From Limnoperna fortunei (taxonomy: Eukaryota > Mollusca > Bivalvia > Mytilida > Modiolidae), in the NCBI GenBank assembly GCA_944474755.1, contig OX104124.1, positions 43,043,342 through 43,107,341 of the forward strand: a stretch of 64,000 bases of DNA. The letters are read 5' to 3'. Of the stretch, positions 26,696 through 37,899 are shown piece after piece (position 1 is the first letter of the stretch; every line of letters starts with the position of its first letter). A program made the translations under genes and the position numbers. Under the pieces are notes generated by a model that was not told the origin of the DNA, searched no databases, and saw only the letters and a program-made list of their open reading frames with translations.

Positions 26696-27015
26696 ATGGT
26701 GGTAATTCCACTTTCAGCAATGTTTCAGCTATATCATGGTGTCATTTTGAAAGCAAGTCGGTGTACAAGGTGAAAAAACAAGAATTTACGGTAGGAAAAC
26801 TGGCAAAATCCTTGTCAATTATACTGTAGACGAGGACACCTTTACCGCAGTGAAAAACGTATAGTCGCTAAGTTAGGGTGAATCAAATATGTTTTGTTTG
26901 TTTAAATATTTATTTCAGCATTTTTTCTTGGCGTCCAGTTGTTATTGGGGAGGATGCCGGAGTACCCGGAGAAAACCCCGAACGTAGGAAAACTCGCAAT
27001 CAGTGTCAATTAAAT
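26696..27015 (-). mobile_element. Two diverged SINE 3'-body fragments
   Basis: At about 26705-26830 the plus strand reads CCACTTTCAGCAATGTTTCAGCTATATCATGG and then diverges, later resuming with GGTAGGAAAACTGGCAAAATCC. At about 26935-27012 it reads GGCGTCCAG, then GGAGTACCCGGAGAAAACCCC and GTAGGAAAACTCGC. Both match the reverse complement of the body of the complete SINE at 31441. They are old, truncated and partly rearranged, and no tRNA-like head is visible. Orientation is minus by comparison with the complete copy. Confidence 0.7.
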
Positions 27016-28319
27016 ATGAAGGGGTCGGTAAATAACAGTTAATATCCTTAGTTATGAGTTGTATGTTGCAGTTCTGAGGGATGTCTGTATAGAAAAAAGT
27101 AATACATTTTCTTTCAAACACATCTAAAACGGGAATTGAAAACCATAAACCAAAGGTAGTGGGACAGTTCCCGCAGGATGACCCTGTTGTAAAAGGTTAT
27201 TTTAATAAAAAAATGAAATAATAGCCATTTCGGCCAATACTGCCCCTCTAGACCCTTTAAATTTCAAATGTCACATGATTACGCTAAGCAATACATTGAA
27301 CATTACTACCGGGAAGTGCAGACGACAAATCAAGTTAAGTTTATAGAGTGATAAATAATGAGAATGTATTAAATCTGTCGCGAAACGTGAAAAGATCTGA
27401 GAAAAATGGCTGAAAATAACATGTGATAAAAGGAAAGTGTACTGGATTCTTTAGAATGCATTACTATTTGTTGTGGTTACAATAAACCAATTATTTGTTT
27501 ACATTACACCGGGATATTTTTGAACCAAAGATAGTTATCAGAAGAAAAAACACGGATGCATCTGATTGGATGTTGGGGTTCTAAAAATAGCAAAATTTAA
27601 AAATAAAAACATTACTGATTGAAAATCTTCTATATTTGGGGGAACATTTATAAGAACCTGGAAAATAGAGCTTTTTTTAAAAAAGGGGGAGGTTAGACAT
27701 TTGTTAGTTTCATTCAGTGATGATTTTTTCACCCAAAATTTTCGGTCATTTTTGCCGCACGACATATATTTTTTTATTTGTTAATAATGTAGTCAAATAT
27801 TTCAACTTACACAAGCAACTGCTTTCGGGGGTTTAAGTTGAGAGGATTTCCACACATAAAATCTTAATTGCAGGTACCACATAAGGAAAATGCAATGTTA
27901 AATAGATGGTTTATTGTAACCTTGTACCGAATACGTCAACCATGACATTGGTTCAATATATAAACACGGAAATAGTACTGCACATGACAAGAGGAACTAA
28001 AATAAACCAACTATCGAAAACACCTTTTTGTCGAAAAACACTTTACGAGACCATAAATCTTCAAAAGAATTAAAATATATTTCATTTACAACAGGAATGC
28101 AAACAAAAGATATCCTTTTATCCAACATCGACGTCACACCATTTCAGTGCGTCTCCCTTTAACATTTGGCGCCAAAATCTACTTGAAACCAACAAAAACA
28201 CCTATTTATCTACAAACGTTGTTTTCTTTTTCTTTTTTTGTTTTCTACCACAGGTGAAAATTCCTAATTTCAGACTGAAAATTGATATAAATTCGTTATA
28301 CACGTTCACGTCCTTAGAT
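27016..28319. other. No recognisable feature
   Basis: AT-rich DNA without a supported gene, RNA or repeat. Short minus-strand open frames (for example 27538-27765) lack any family resemblance and codon structure. Confidence 0.4.
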
Positions 28320-28325
28320 ATGGAA

Positions 28326-29301
28326 TACGGAAGCCCTGGAGGGCCATTTTGACTTTTAACTTTGAACTTACTACTTCTGACTTTTTTGTCCTGAGTTTTG
28401 ACTCTTGACTTATTATACAAGCCGACTGGGGACATTTTCACTTTTAACTTTTGACTTTCAGCCTTTTGATTATTGAATTTTGTCTTTTGACTTTTGACTT
28501 CTGACTTTTTACGTGGACATTTTTGTCTTTCAACTTCTTACAATTGACTTTTTACTTTTCAACTAATGACTTTCAAGACGGGAAACAATGTTCAAAGACA
28601 ATCTCACCTTCGTTAGATTAACTAAAACATATTCATTATAAAAATGTGAGTTCACTGACAAAAATATCTTCGGGAAAAGTGCAAATTTCGGTATCAAAAC
28701 CATATAAGACAAAATATGTAAAAAAAAACATGAATATAACAAAAACGAATGGATTTACTTCTTTATGCTATTGTATAACATCTAGGTGTATTAACCAAAC
28801 GTAATATGAGATTTCAATAGTCGCATCTTTCTGTAACACACTTCATTCTAACTTTTTCTTTTGTGTAACGTATTCGGTGTTAAAAGTCAACAGATTGGAT
28901 TTCTGGAGAACAGACAGTTGTTTATTTACATAAGTCAATATATCGTATCAGACAGCGAGACATAGATATACAATTTATAAAATGAAAAAGTTTGGGTTTT
29001 GTGCAGCTGAAAAATCTTCAATTTCAATTTTTGCCCGCCTTGAATGTCAAAAATTGAAAAGTAAAATGTCAATTGTAAGAAGTTGAAAGACAAAAATGTC
29101 CCTTTACGGCTTACGTAAAAAGTCAGAAGTCAAGAGTCAAAAGACAATAATCAATAGTCAAAAGGTTTAAAGTCAAAAGTTAAAAGTGAAAATGTCCCCA
29201 GTCGGCTTGTGTAACAAGTCAATAGTCAAAACTCAAAACAAAATAGCCAGTAGTAGTAAGTTAAAAGTTAAAAGTCAAAATGGCCCTCCAAGGCTTCCGT
29301 A
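28326..29301. mobile_element. Foldback-type element with ~250-bp heptamer-rich inverted arms
   Basis: The left arm (28326 to about 28575) and right arm (about 29040 to 29301) are inverted copies. The left end TACGGAAGCCCTGGAGGGCC matches the reverse complement of the right end GGCCCTCCAAGGCTTCCGTA with one mismatch. Inside, the arms consist of degenerate repeats of a 7-bp motif, TTTTGAC on the left and GTCAAAA on the right. Shared landmarks include CCGACTGGGGACATTTTCAC on the left and its complement on the right. The loop (28576-29040) is unique and has no transposase. ATGGA flanks both sides (28320-28324 and 29302-29306), a possible 5-bp target duplication with one extra base on the left. 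The architecture resembles Drosophila Foldback elements, whose arms are also tandem-repeated. Family assignment is inference. Confidence 0.8.
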
Positions 29302-29306
29302 ATGGA

Positions 29307-30345
29307 GACTTTAACACTGTCTTTACCCTGTACATCGTTCGGCGTCGCTGTGTTTTTTTGATTTAATAATCATACAAAATATAAATTATTCTTGACCTCG
29401 AAATGAATATTAAAAGTGAAAGTAGCAAGTATCCCCGCTTCATGTGTAAGTTGTTTATGTTAATTTTGAGGTATTTGTTTGTTAATTTTGCAGACTAGCA
29501 TCACTGTTCAAAGGATTCGCTAAATTTCGTTTTATATGAAGTTTTGTTTTCGTTTTTTGTTAATTAGTATTCTTTGCACTTTGGCAACTACATTGTAATT
29601 GGGGTAAAATTACAGGTAAAAATCCGTGATTTGAAAATACATACATTTTGTAAAATTACAGAGCAAAGAGGCGACCAAAGAAAGTTGTATTTAACAAAGA
29701 AATTCCATAACATTTTAATTTCAATAAGGCTTATGTCAACTCGAAATCAATATTTATTTGAATTAATCATTAGTTCGTGTTTTTTTTGTTTATTTTCGTA
29801 TTTATTAATACCTTTAAATCCACATGAACGGCCGATTAAATTATTTTCAATTTTCAACTATAAATTCCTCATATCTGTAATATTCCTGTAGCCTCTTCTT
29901 AAGGAATGTATTATAAGATTTTTTTCCAGGCCTGCAATTCGTACAGTCATTTCCTTGCTCACTTAAAGGCCGATTAAGCAAAGTTTTGAAGTAGTCCCAT
30001 GAAATGGCTGATTGTCATGGTATCTGCCACCCAGATGGTAAAGTAAATTATTGCTCTCATCTCTCCTTCGTAACTTCATACCAATTTCTAATTTTTTTAA
30101 TGTACACGTAACTCTCTAATGTGTCATGCTGCGTACATAATATTTTATTTCAAAGTTATATTATACATTTTTTTTAAAGATTTAATACCTTTTAATAGTC
30201 TCTCATAATTCATAAGAATGGCACATGAATTTTAATTATTTTCTGTATTTTATTGTATATTGTATGTATGTGGTGAGACTTCAATAAACTATTAAGTCTT
30301 GAATCTACCAATTTCGACCTAATGTAATTCGACTAATATTATTAC
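29307..30345. other. No recognisable gene
   Basis: AT-rich DNA. A plus-strand frame at 29574-29891 is open for 105 codons but shows no domain, signal peptide pattern or neighbouring splice sites, so it is not called. The segment near 30240-30300 with TTCAATAAACTATTAAGTC resembles a polyadenylation region or retroposon 3' end. Confidence 0.4.
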
Positions 30346-30350
30346 TGAAA

Positions 30351-31172
30351 CATTATATGCTTGCCCTTCCGGAACACCTGATATCCATCTCTTGTTTATT
30401 ACATGCTTGTCCTTCCTGAACACCTGATATCCCCCGTTTGTTTATAGTATGCTTAAGTTTCTGAAACGTCTGATATCCACCATTTGTTTATAGTATGCTT
30501 AAGCTTCTGAAACGTCTGATATCCCCGGTTTGTTTATAGTATGCTTACCCTTCTGGAACGCCTGATATCACCCGTTTGTTTATAGTATGCTTACCCTTCT
30601 GGAAAACCTGATATCCCCTGTTTGTTTATAGTATGCTTTCTGAACAATTGATATCCCCAGTTTGTTTATAGTATGCTTAAGCTTCTGAAACGCCTGATAT
30701 CTTCCGTTTGTTTATAGTATGCTTACCCTTCTGGAACGCCTGATATGCCCCGTTCGTTTATAGTATCCTTACCCTTCTGGAAGGCCTGATATCCTTCGTT
30801 GTTTATAGTATGCTTGCCCTTCCTGAACACCTGATATCCCCAGTTTGTTTATAGTATTCTTACCCTCCTGGAACGCATGATATCACCCGTTTGTTTATAG
30901 TATGCTTGCCCTTTCTGAACACCTGATATCCCCAGTTTGTTTATTGTATGCTTACCCTTCTAGAACGCCTGATATCACCCTTTTTAAAAATATGCTTACC
31001 CATCAGGAACGCCTGATATCCCCCGTTTGTTTATAGTATGCTTATCCTTCTGGAACGTCTGATATCACCAGTTCTTTAATGTATGCATGCCCTTCCTGAA
31101 CACCTGATATCCGCAGTTTGTTAATAGTATGCCTACAATTCCGGAACGCCTGATATCCCCCGTTTGTTTATA
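30351..31172. repeat. 46-bp minisatellite, about 17-18 copies
   Basis: A 46-bp unit, GCTTACCCTTCTGGAACGCC followed by TGATATC, CCCCGTTTG and TTTATAGTAT, is repeated with moderate divergence. Most units keep a GATATC core and a GTTTGTTTATAG segment. A few units have internal deletions (for example near 30640 and 30985). No open frame runs through it, because 46 is not a multiple of three. Confidence 0.93.
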
Positions 31173-31440
31173 GGAGGTCGTGTCGCTTATTTCTTGTATG
31201 TTTTAGTGTTTTGTGCGTGCATTCGTTGTTAGATATGGCTATGAAATTTTCGCATTTTAATTTTCTTATCATTAAGCCTCGGTAACTTCTGATTTTCTTT
31301 GCGCGGCCTTTGTAGTTTCTCTCTTTAATACATGGACACCCGTATGTATGTTTAAAGCAAAATCTACTTGTTATTTAGATATTTGCATAAAATTATTTAC
31401 AAAGTATGTAAACTATTATTTTTTTCGACCAAAAGCTCTG

Positions 31441-31694
31441 TGGGGCCTCAGTGGCCGAGTGGTCAAGGTAGTTCGTCTACTATTGATCACGTGGTCTGTC
31501 TACACTGAGATTGCGGTTTCGATTCTCACTGCAGGCAGGGTGTACTCGACTTCAATCTTAATTGACAAGGATTGCCAGTTTTCCTACCGCATGTCGGGGT
31601 TTTCTCCGGCTTCCTACCCCACTAAAAACTGGACGCCATGATATAGCTGAAAAATTGCTGAAAGTGGCGTTAAACACTCAAACAAACAAACAAA
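31441..31694 (+). mobile_element. Complete tRNA-derived SINE with 11-bp target-site duplication
   Basis: The head GGGGCCTCAGTGGCCGAGTGG looks like a class II tRNA 5' half and holds an A-box (TGGCCGAGTGG). A degenerate B-box, GGTTTCGATTCTC, follows. The body includes TTTTCCTACCGCATGTCGG and a 3' domain with ATATAGCTGAAAAATTGC and GAAAGTGGCGTTAAAC, ending in a (CAAA)n tail. CAAAAGCTCTG occurs perfectly on both sides (31430-31440 and 31695-31705), marking insertion. The 3' domain matches what I know of molluscan V-SINE/RUDI-type elements; exact family naming is uncertain. It encodes no protein and would rely on LINE machinery. Open frames at 31348-31641 and 31562-31780 are shadows of it. Confidence 0.92.
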
Positions 31695-31705
31695 CAAAAG
31701 CTCTG

Positions 31706-31780
31706 GAGCTTATGTTATTTGTTATATTGTCATGTCGAATTCAAATAAAGTTATCTTATCTTATCTTATCTTATCAGTGA
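31706..31780 (+). repeat. Retroposon-like 3' tail with (TTATC)n microsatellite
   Basis: Immediately after the SINE target duplication the sequence reads TTCAAATAAAGTTATC followed by four further TTATC units ending near 31776. An AATAAA-type signal followed by a simple-repeat tail is the usual 3' end of non-LTR retroposons. The SINE therefore probably inserted next to or into an older retroposon end. Only the tail is visible. Confidence 0.6.
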
Positions 31781-31884
31781 TCGCTGGAATATAAACTGGG
31801 CAAAAAGTTCAAGGCCAACTTGTAACTGCGTAGGATCGGGGGTAATTAAAGGTTACGCCAACATCCCCCCCCCCCCATAATAAT

Positions 31885-31945
31885 CAAACAACATGATATA
31901 GCTTACAAATTAAGTGGCGTAAAACACAATTCAAACAAAAACAAT
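31885..31945 (+). mobile_element. SINE tail fragment
   Basis: ATGATATAGCTTACAAATTAAGTGGCGTAAAAC followed by CAAACAAAAAC-like sequence resembles the last ~50 bp of the SINE family at 31441, with a small deletion. It is short and diverged, so the call is tentative. A run of C residues lies just upstream, at about 31866-31876. Confidence 0.45.
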
Positions 31946-31969
31946 TAAAAACAATTTAATATCTTAATA

Positions 31970-32090
31970 GTATTACAAAAAAACATATAAAGAATGACCC
32001 GTGTCAAAGATTGAATAACTTAATACAACAATACAAAATATACGATGACCCGTGTCGAAATGAATGACTAAATACCTAATACAAATTATT
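31970..32090. repeat. Outlying diverged copies of the 96-bp satellite
   Basis: GACCCGTGTC, GAATAACTTAATAC and ACAAAATATACGATGACCCGTG match the 96-bp satellite at 33285-36000 but are more diverged. They mark the decayed left edge of that array, now separated from it by about 600 bp of other DNA. Confidence 0.8.
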
Positions 32091-32689
32091 ACATGAATGG
32101 AATTTTGCGTGTTTTTGATTGGTCTAAAAACAACTTTCGGGTCACGATAAATCGCAACAGTACTAAAATTACATAAAATGTTTGTGCGCTGCACGATTCC
32201 GCTGCATAGTAGTCAAGCGAATCCGATATCGACCTGGATTTTATGTTTTAGCCAATCAGAATAGCCGTCTTAATAAATTCAATCGTCCAATCAAATCGAT
32301 TGTATTAATTGTATTGTACACTATTCATTGACGTCTGCTACACATACATCGTGCGTTTCAACAGCAAATGGGAGAAACGTCGACTCTGCGATATATTAAT
32401 TCATTTAAACTATTCTCAATATTTGAAACTGGAATTTCAGGTTTATCAGCAAACTGATATCAGAAAGCAGAATTAAATAAAAAAATATTAAGGGTAACTG
32501 CAACAATTATAAAATGTAAGCAGATGCTCCAGTAGAAAAGGCATCCTCTGTTTTCTGATCAAGGGAGATTGTGGTTTTATTCATGTAATAAAACAATTAA
32601 TGACTTTGATCTACGGTCTAGCGGCTCGGTGAATATTACATTTTCTCTGGCTGATAAATCCTGATAGCGACCTATATCAAAGTCATTAA
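32091..32689. other. Non-satellite insert with a small palindrome
   Basis: This stretch lies between two blocks of the 96-bp satellite. No gene is visible. ACAATTAATGACTTTGAT at about 32593 and its complement ATCAAAGTCATTAATTGT at about 32676 form inverted ends roughly 100 bp apart, directly beside resumed satellite, so part of this stretch may be an insertion. No clear target duplication was found. Confidence 0.5.
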
Positions 32690-32811
32690 TTGTATAATAT
32701 ACGACGACCAGTGTTACAGACTGAATGATTAAATACCGAAATAAAAAAATGCGATGACCCGTGTTAATAACTGATTAACTAAATACCAAAATACAAAATG
32801 ACCCGTGTCAC
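32690..32811. repeat. 96-bp satellite block left of the MITE
   Basis: Diverged copies of the satellite unit (ACGACCAGTGTTACAGACTGAA, ATGCGATGACCCGTG, AAATACCAAAATACAAAATG). The last unit is cut at CCGTGTCAC (32803-32811), where the MITE is inserted. The array resumes directly after it. Confidence 0.85.
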
Positions 32812-33284
32812 CATCCTCACAAGTCAGGGTTTTTGTGTCCACATGTGTCCACGAAACCATGACAAACTTAGCTAGGTAATTCCCGGGCTAGAAGTCATTA
32901 TTTTGATTGGCTACATCATACCTGAATGTAGCCAATCAATAGCTCGCTTTTATTCACGACTTGTTAGGGGATATCCCGATGTCGATTGTAAATAAACCAA
33001 ACGGATGTGTTGCATAGACCATGTGAAAATCAGTGTATTTTGTACAGTAGTGTTAATAGTTTGTTATTACCGCGTTATTTATTAGTTGCGTTACGTTTTC
33101 TTCCCATTAAAGAATGAGTAACAATGACTACTGCCAAACACTTGCTACTTTCAAGCAATTTCATTAGTTGATATTTTGAAGGTTTGACGTCATAAGAAAA
33201 TCTTCTAGCCCGGGAATTTCCTAGCTAAGTTTGTCAGGGTTTCGTGGACACATGTGGACACAAAAACCCTGACTTGTGAGGATG
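32812..33284. mobile_element. 473-bp MITE with ~83-bp terminal inverted repeats, Mutator-like
   Basis: The left end CATCCTCACAAGTCAGGG continues through TGTGTCCACATGTGTCCACG to CCCGGGCTAGAAG at about 32894. The right end (about 33202-33284) is the near-perfect reverse complement, with about two mismatches over 83 bp. The host satellite is duplicated at the borders: CCGTGTCAC at 32803-32811 and CCGCGTCAC at 33285-33293, a 9-bp target duplication with one difference. Long termini plus a 9-bp duplication fit the Mutator (MULE) superfamily. The interior lacks a transposase and holds a smaller inverted pair, GATTGGCTACA and TGTAGCCAATC. It needs an autonomous partner to move. Confidence 0.88.
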
Positions 33285-36000
33285 CCGCGTCACAGACTGA
33301 ATGACTATATACCTTATACAAAATATACGACGACCCGTGTTACAGACTGAATGACTAAATACCGAAATATAAAATGACCCGTGTCATAGACTGAATGACT
33401 AAATACCCAAAATACAAAATATACGACGACCCGTGTTACAGACTGAATGACTAAATACCGAAATATAAAATGACCCGTGTCATAGACTGAATGACTAAAT
33501 ACCCAAAATACAAAATATACCACGACCCTTGTTCCAGACTGAATGACTAAATACCCAAAATACAAAATATACGACGACCCGTGTTACAGACCGAATGACT
33601 AAATACCGAAATATAAAATGACCCGTGTCATAGACTGAATGACTAAATACCCAAAATACAAAATATACCACGACCCTTGTTACAGACTGAATGACTAAAT
33701 ACCCAAAATACAAAATATACGACGACCCGTGTCATAGACTGAATGATTAAATACCCAAAATACAAAATATACGACGACCCGTGTCATAGACTGAATGACT
33801 AAATACCCAAAATACAAAATATACTACGACCCGTGTTACAGACTGAATGACTAAATACCGAAATATAAAATGACCCGTGTCATAGACTGAATGACTAAAT
33901 ACCCAAAATACAAAATATACTACGACCCGTGTCATAGACTGAATGACTAAATACCGAAATATAAAATGACCCGTGTCATAGACTGAATGACTAAATACCC
34001 AAAATACAAAATATACGATGACCCGTGTTACAGACTGAATGACTAAATACCCAAAATACAAAATATACTACGACCCGTGTCATAGACTGAATGATTAAAT
34101 ACCGAAATATAAAATGACCCGTGTCATAGACTGAATGACTAAATACCCAAAATACAAAATATACCACGACCCTTGTTACAGACTGAATGACTAAATACCC
34201 AAAATACAAAATATACGACGACCCGTGTTACAGACTGAATGACTAAATACCGAAATATAAAATGACCCGTGTCATAGACTGAATGACTAAATACCCAAAA
34301 TACAAAATATACTACGACCCGTGTCATAGACTGAATGACTAAATACCGAAATATAAAATGACCCGTGTCATAGACTGAATGACTAAATACCCAAAATACA
34401 AAATATACTACGACCCGTGTTACAGACTGAATGACTAAATACCGAAATATAAAATGACCCGTGTCATAGACTGAATGACTAAATACTAAAATACAAAATA
34501 TACTACGACCCGTGTCATAGACTGAATGACTAAATACCGAAATATAAAATGACCCGTGTCATAGACTGAATGACTAAATACCCAAAATACAAAATATACT
34601 ACGACCCGTGTCATAGACTGAATGACTAAATACCGAAATATAAAATGACCCGTGTCATAGACTGAATGACTAAATACCCAAAATACAAAGTATACTACGA
34701 CCCGTGTTACAGACTGAATGACTAAATACCGAAATATAAAATGACCCGTGTCATAGACTGAATGACTAAATACTAAAATACAAAATATACTACGACCCGT
34801 GTCATAGACTGAATGACTAAATACCGAAATATAAAATGACCCGTGTCATAGACTGAATGACTAAATACCCAAAATACAAAATATACTACGACCCGTGTTA
34901 CAGACTGAATGACTAAATACCGAAATATAAAATGACCCGTGTCATAGACTGAATGACTAAATACCCAAAATACAAAATATATATACGACGACCCGTGTTA
35001 CAGACTGAATGACTAAATACCGAAATATAAAATGACCCGTGTCATAGACTGAATGACTAAATACCCAAAATACAAAATATACGACGACCCGTGTCATAGA
35101 CTGAATGACTAAATACCGAAATATAAAATGACCCGTGTCATAGACTGAATGACTAAATACCCAAAATACAAAATATACTACGACCCGTGTCATAGACTGA
35201 ATGACTAAATACCGAAATATAAAATGACCCGTGTCATAGACTGAATGACTAAATACCCAAAATACAAAATATACTACGACCCGTGTTACAGACTGAATGA
35301 CTAAATACCGAAATATAAAATGACCCGTGTCATAGACTGAATAACTAAATACCCAAAATACAAAATATACGACGACCCGTGTCATAGACTGAATGACTAA
35401 ATACCGAAATATTAAATGACCCGTGTCATAGACTGAATGACTAAATACCCAAAATACAAAATATACGACGACCCGTGTCATAGACTGAATGACTAAATAC
35501 CGAAATATAAAATGACCCGTGTCATAGACTGAATGACTAAATACCCAAAATACAAAATATACTACGACCCGTGTCATAGACTGAATGACTAAATACCGAA
35601 ATATAAAATGACCCGTGTCATAGACTGAATGACTAAATACCCAAAATACAAAATATACTACGACCCGTGTTACAGACTGAATGACTAAATACCGAAATAT
35701 AAAATGACCCGTGTCATAGACTGAATAACTAAATACCCAAAATACAAAATATACGACGACCCGTGTCATAGACTGAATGACTAAATACCGAAATATAAAA
35801 TGACCCGTGTCATAGACTGAATAACTAAATACCCAAAATACAAAATATACTACGACCCGTGTCATAGACTGAATGATTAAATACCGAAATATAAAATGAC
35901 CCGTGTCATAGACTGAATGACTAAATACCCAAAATACAAAATATACGATGACCCGTGTCATAGACTGAATGACTAAATATCAAAATACAAAATATAAAAT
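33285..36000. repeat. 96-bp satellite array made of alternating 44- and 52-bp subunits
   Basis: Two related subunits alternate. One is GACCCGTGTCATAGACTGAA, TGACTAAATACCG, AAATATAAAAT (44 bp). The other shares the first 30 bases and continues CCCAAAATACAAAATATACTAC (52 bp). The 96-bp dimer is the higher-order unit, with about 28 dimers here plus the outlying pieces at 31970 and 32690. Variants include CATAGACTG versus TACAGACTG and ACTACGACC versus ACGACGACC. Since 96 is a multiple of three, one minus-strand frame stays open (up to 334 codons at 34957-35961), repeating residues such as VFSHSVYDTGHFIF. I read these as by-products of the period. Confidence 0.96.
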
Positions 36001-36589
36001 ATAAAGCTGTTATATTGTACTATTTACTGAAATTAAAAATTACAACAGTAGGAATCAGCTGTAAAATTAATATAAAAAATACTAATATAGTACAAATAAA
36101 TAAATAAAAAATAAATATTATATAAATTTTGGCACTTGCTAGTATAAATTGTATAAAATATTCATATACAAATTAACATTGACAGACAAAACACTGTCGC
36201 GTCAATAACCGACTGTAAAAATAGCTCAGTCTAACTTTATTTGGGATAACATATATCTATTCATCAATATCTAGTTGCGAACATCCATGATAGGCACAAA
36301 CATTGTCAGCACAAACACAATCAGACACTGAGACAGTGACGTCAGAGACGTGTGCTGTCTGCACTAATAAAAATAATGTTATAATTGACAAAGATGCAGG
36401 AATAACTTGTTAGTAATAAAGTTATTTTATTTGTATAGTGTGTCTTCATTCATTTCAGATCTTTATTTGTTTATAGTGTGTCTTCATTCAACTGTCTATT
36501 TTTAGATCTTGATAATGTATTCCTTGGATAATCTTCAATGGCGCGATAATTTAAAAATGATATGTTGCAGATGGTCATTATTCCAAGAC
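36001..36589. other. AT-rich DNA flanking the 96-bp satellite
   Basis: No gene is visible. GTGTGTCTTCATTCA occurs twice, at about 36438 and 36475, a short local duplication. A short minus-strand frame at 36471-36677 is not supported. Confidence 0.4.
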
Positions 36590-36690
36590 ACCGTTTATGT
36601 TTATTTCCAACGGCTTTAAAATTTTGCACTGAAAGATTAATTAAAGCATAATTGAAAAATAAATAATGTATAATCATAAACTTGCAAACA
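36590..36690 (+). repeat. Diverged paralogue of the Helitron-like insertion site (empty site)
   Basis: CAACGGCTTTAAAATTTTGC, then AAAGATTAATTAAAGCATAATTG, then TGTATAATCATAAACTTGC, parallels the two flanks of the element at 38191-39909 (flanks 38133-38190 and 39910-39945) but without the element. It serves as a natural empty site. A related third block without the element lies at about 39975-40065. Confidence 0.75.
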
Positions 36691-37899
36691 ATCTATCCAT
36701 ATTTTGTATTTTGCCAATGGGAATGTGTAATAAAATATATGAATAGGTCTGATTTATTAACTCAGTATATGATTAAGTCCCGTTACATAACTTGCGAAAA
36801 TATATGAATAGGTGGGTTTTCAAATCCCCGTCCGCAGACCTGTACCTAAAAGTATCCCTAGTAACCCCCCCCCCCCCGGCCCGCCGCCGTGACGGTGTCG
36901 CATACACACAGATAATTTTATACTGTTTAATTTTATTTTATACTGTTCAAAATACGAGCAACAAAGGGAAACGTTTCATACAAAGATATTTAATATTTTT
37001 CAAAACAATAATCATTGTTTCAAAAATTTCTCAGATTTAAATTTTCTTGAAAATATACTTCATACCAAGTATTAAAGTTGACTTCCTCCTCCATATCAGG
37101 TGGGTTTAATATAAGGAAATGCCATGTTAATTTACCTGTATAATGAATAAGTATTATCCATATTATATTTTATTAAAATAGTAACCCTAATGAATGATCA
37201 TGAATGGTTTGTAATTTTAATTTTTTATTCAATTATTGTCATAGGCCTTAACCATTTATTGTAGATGAGTTTGAGCCAATAAAATTATTTGTATTTGTAT
37301 TTAGTAATGATAAAAGACTTTATTATATATATAGTAATAATTTTCCCCCATTCTATCTCATATAGGAATAAAGTGCAATATATTTTCATATTTTACTCTG
37401 CGTCTCGGTCTTCTATGTAATTACCTGGAAAAGTATAGATGTGTTCCAAACATCGTCTTTTATATTTTACTGTCGTGTAGTAAACAAACAAGGCCTAAAA
37501 TAACATACACAATCTGCTCTCGAAGGGAGAATTAGCAGAACTGCTTATGGAAGTGATTTCGAATGTCGATAAAAGTAAAGTTAAAAAATTCATAGACCAA
37601 CAAAAGGGGAAATCGAATTAAACTGTACGAAACGAGAATAAATCGTGTGCAAGGGGATCGTTTCAAAGCAGGAACATAGATACATATTGTATATTCACAA
37701 CAATAAGGAAAAACAAATAAAAACACAAAATTGAAAAGAAATCTGTTTTTTATTTTATCTACATCTACATAACATATATATCTGTCATATTGACCAAGTA
37801 AAAATATGATAATATTTGACCTAGTAAAATATTACAAAATAGCAAATATAATGAATAATCACTTAAAAGCACCCAAAATATTATTACTATATAATAAAA
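36691..37899. other. No recognisable gene; C-run and retroposon-like end
   Basis: AT-rich DNA with a run of about 14 C residues near 36866. CCAATAAAATTATTTGTATTTG near 37278 resembles a retroposon 3' end also seen near 25990. Short open frames at 36792-37040 and 37532-37726 have no recognisable features. Confidence 0.4.

Noticed and set aside
26690..26700. Short GT-rich tract (GTGTGTGTGTTTTTTG)
   Set aside because: Too short to annotate as a microsatellite of note.
29574..29891. 105-codon plus-strand frame
   Set aside because: No domain, no splice context, and composition follows the AT-rich background.
31442..31515. Possible tRNA gene from the GGCCGAGTGG head
   Set aside because: The B-box and acceptor stem are degenerate, and it is joined to a SINE body with a tail and target duplication.
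34957..35961. 334-codon minus-strand open frame as a membrane protein
   Set aside because: It is a by-product of the 96-bp satellite period; the hydrophobic repeats come from AT-rich DNA.
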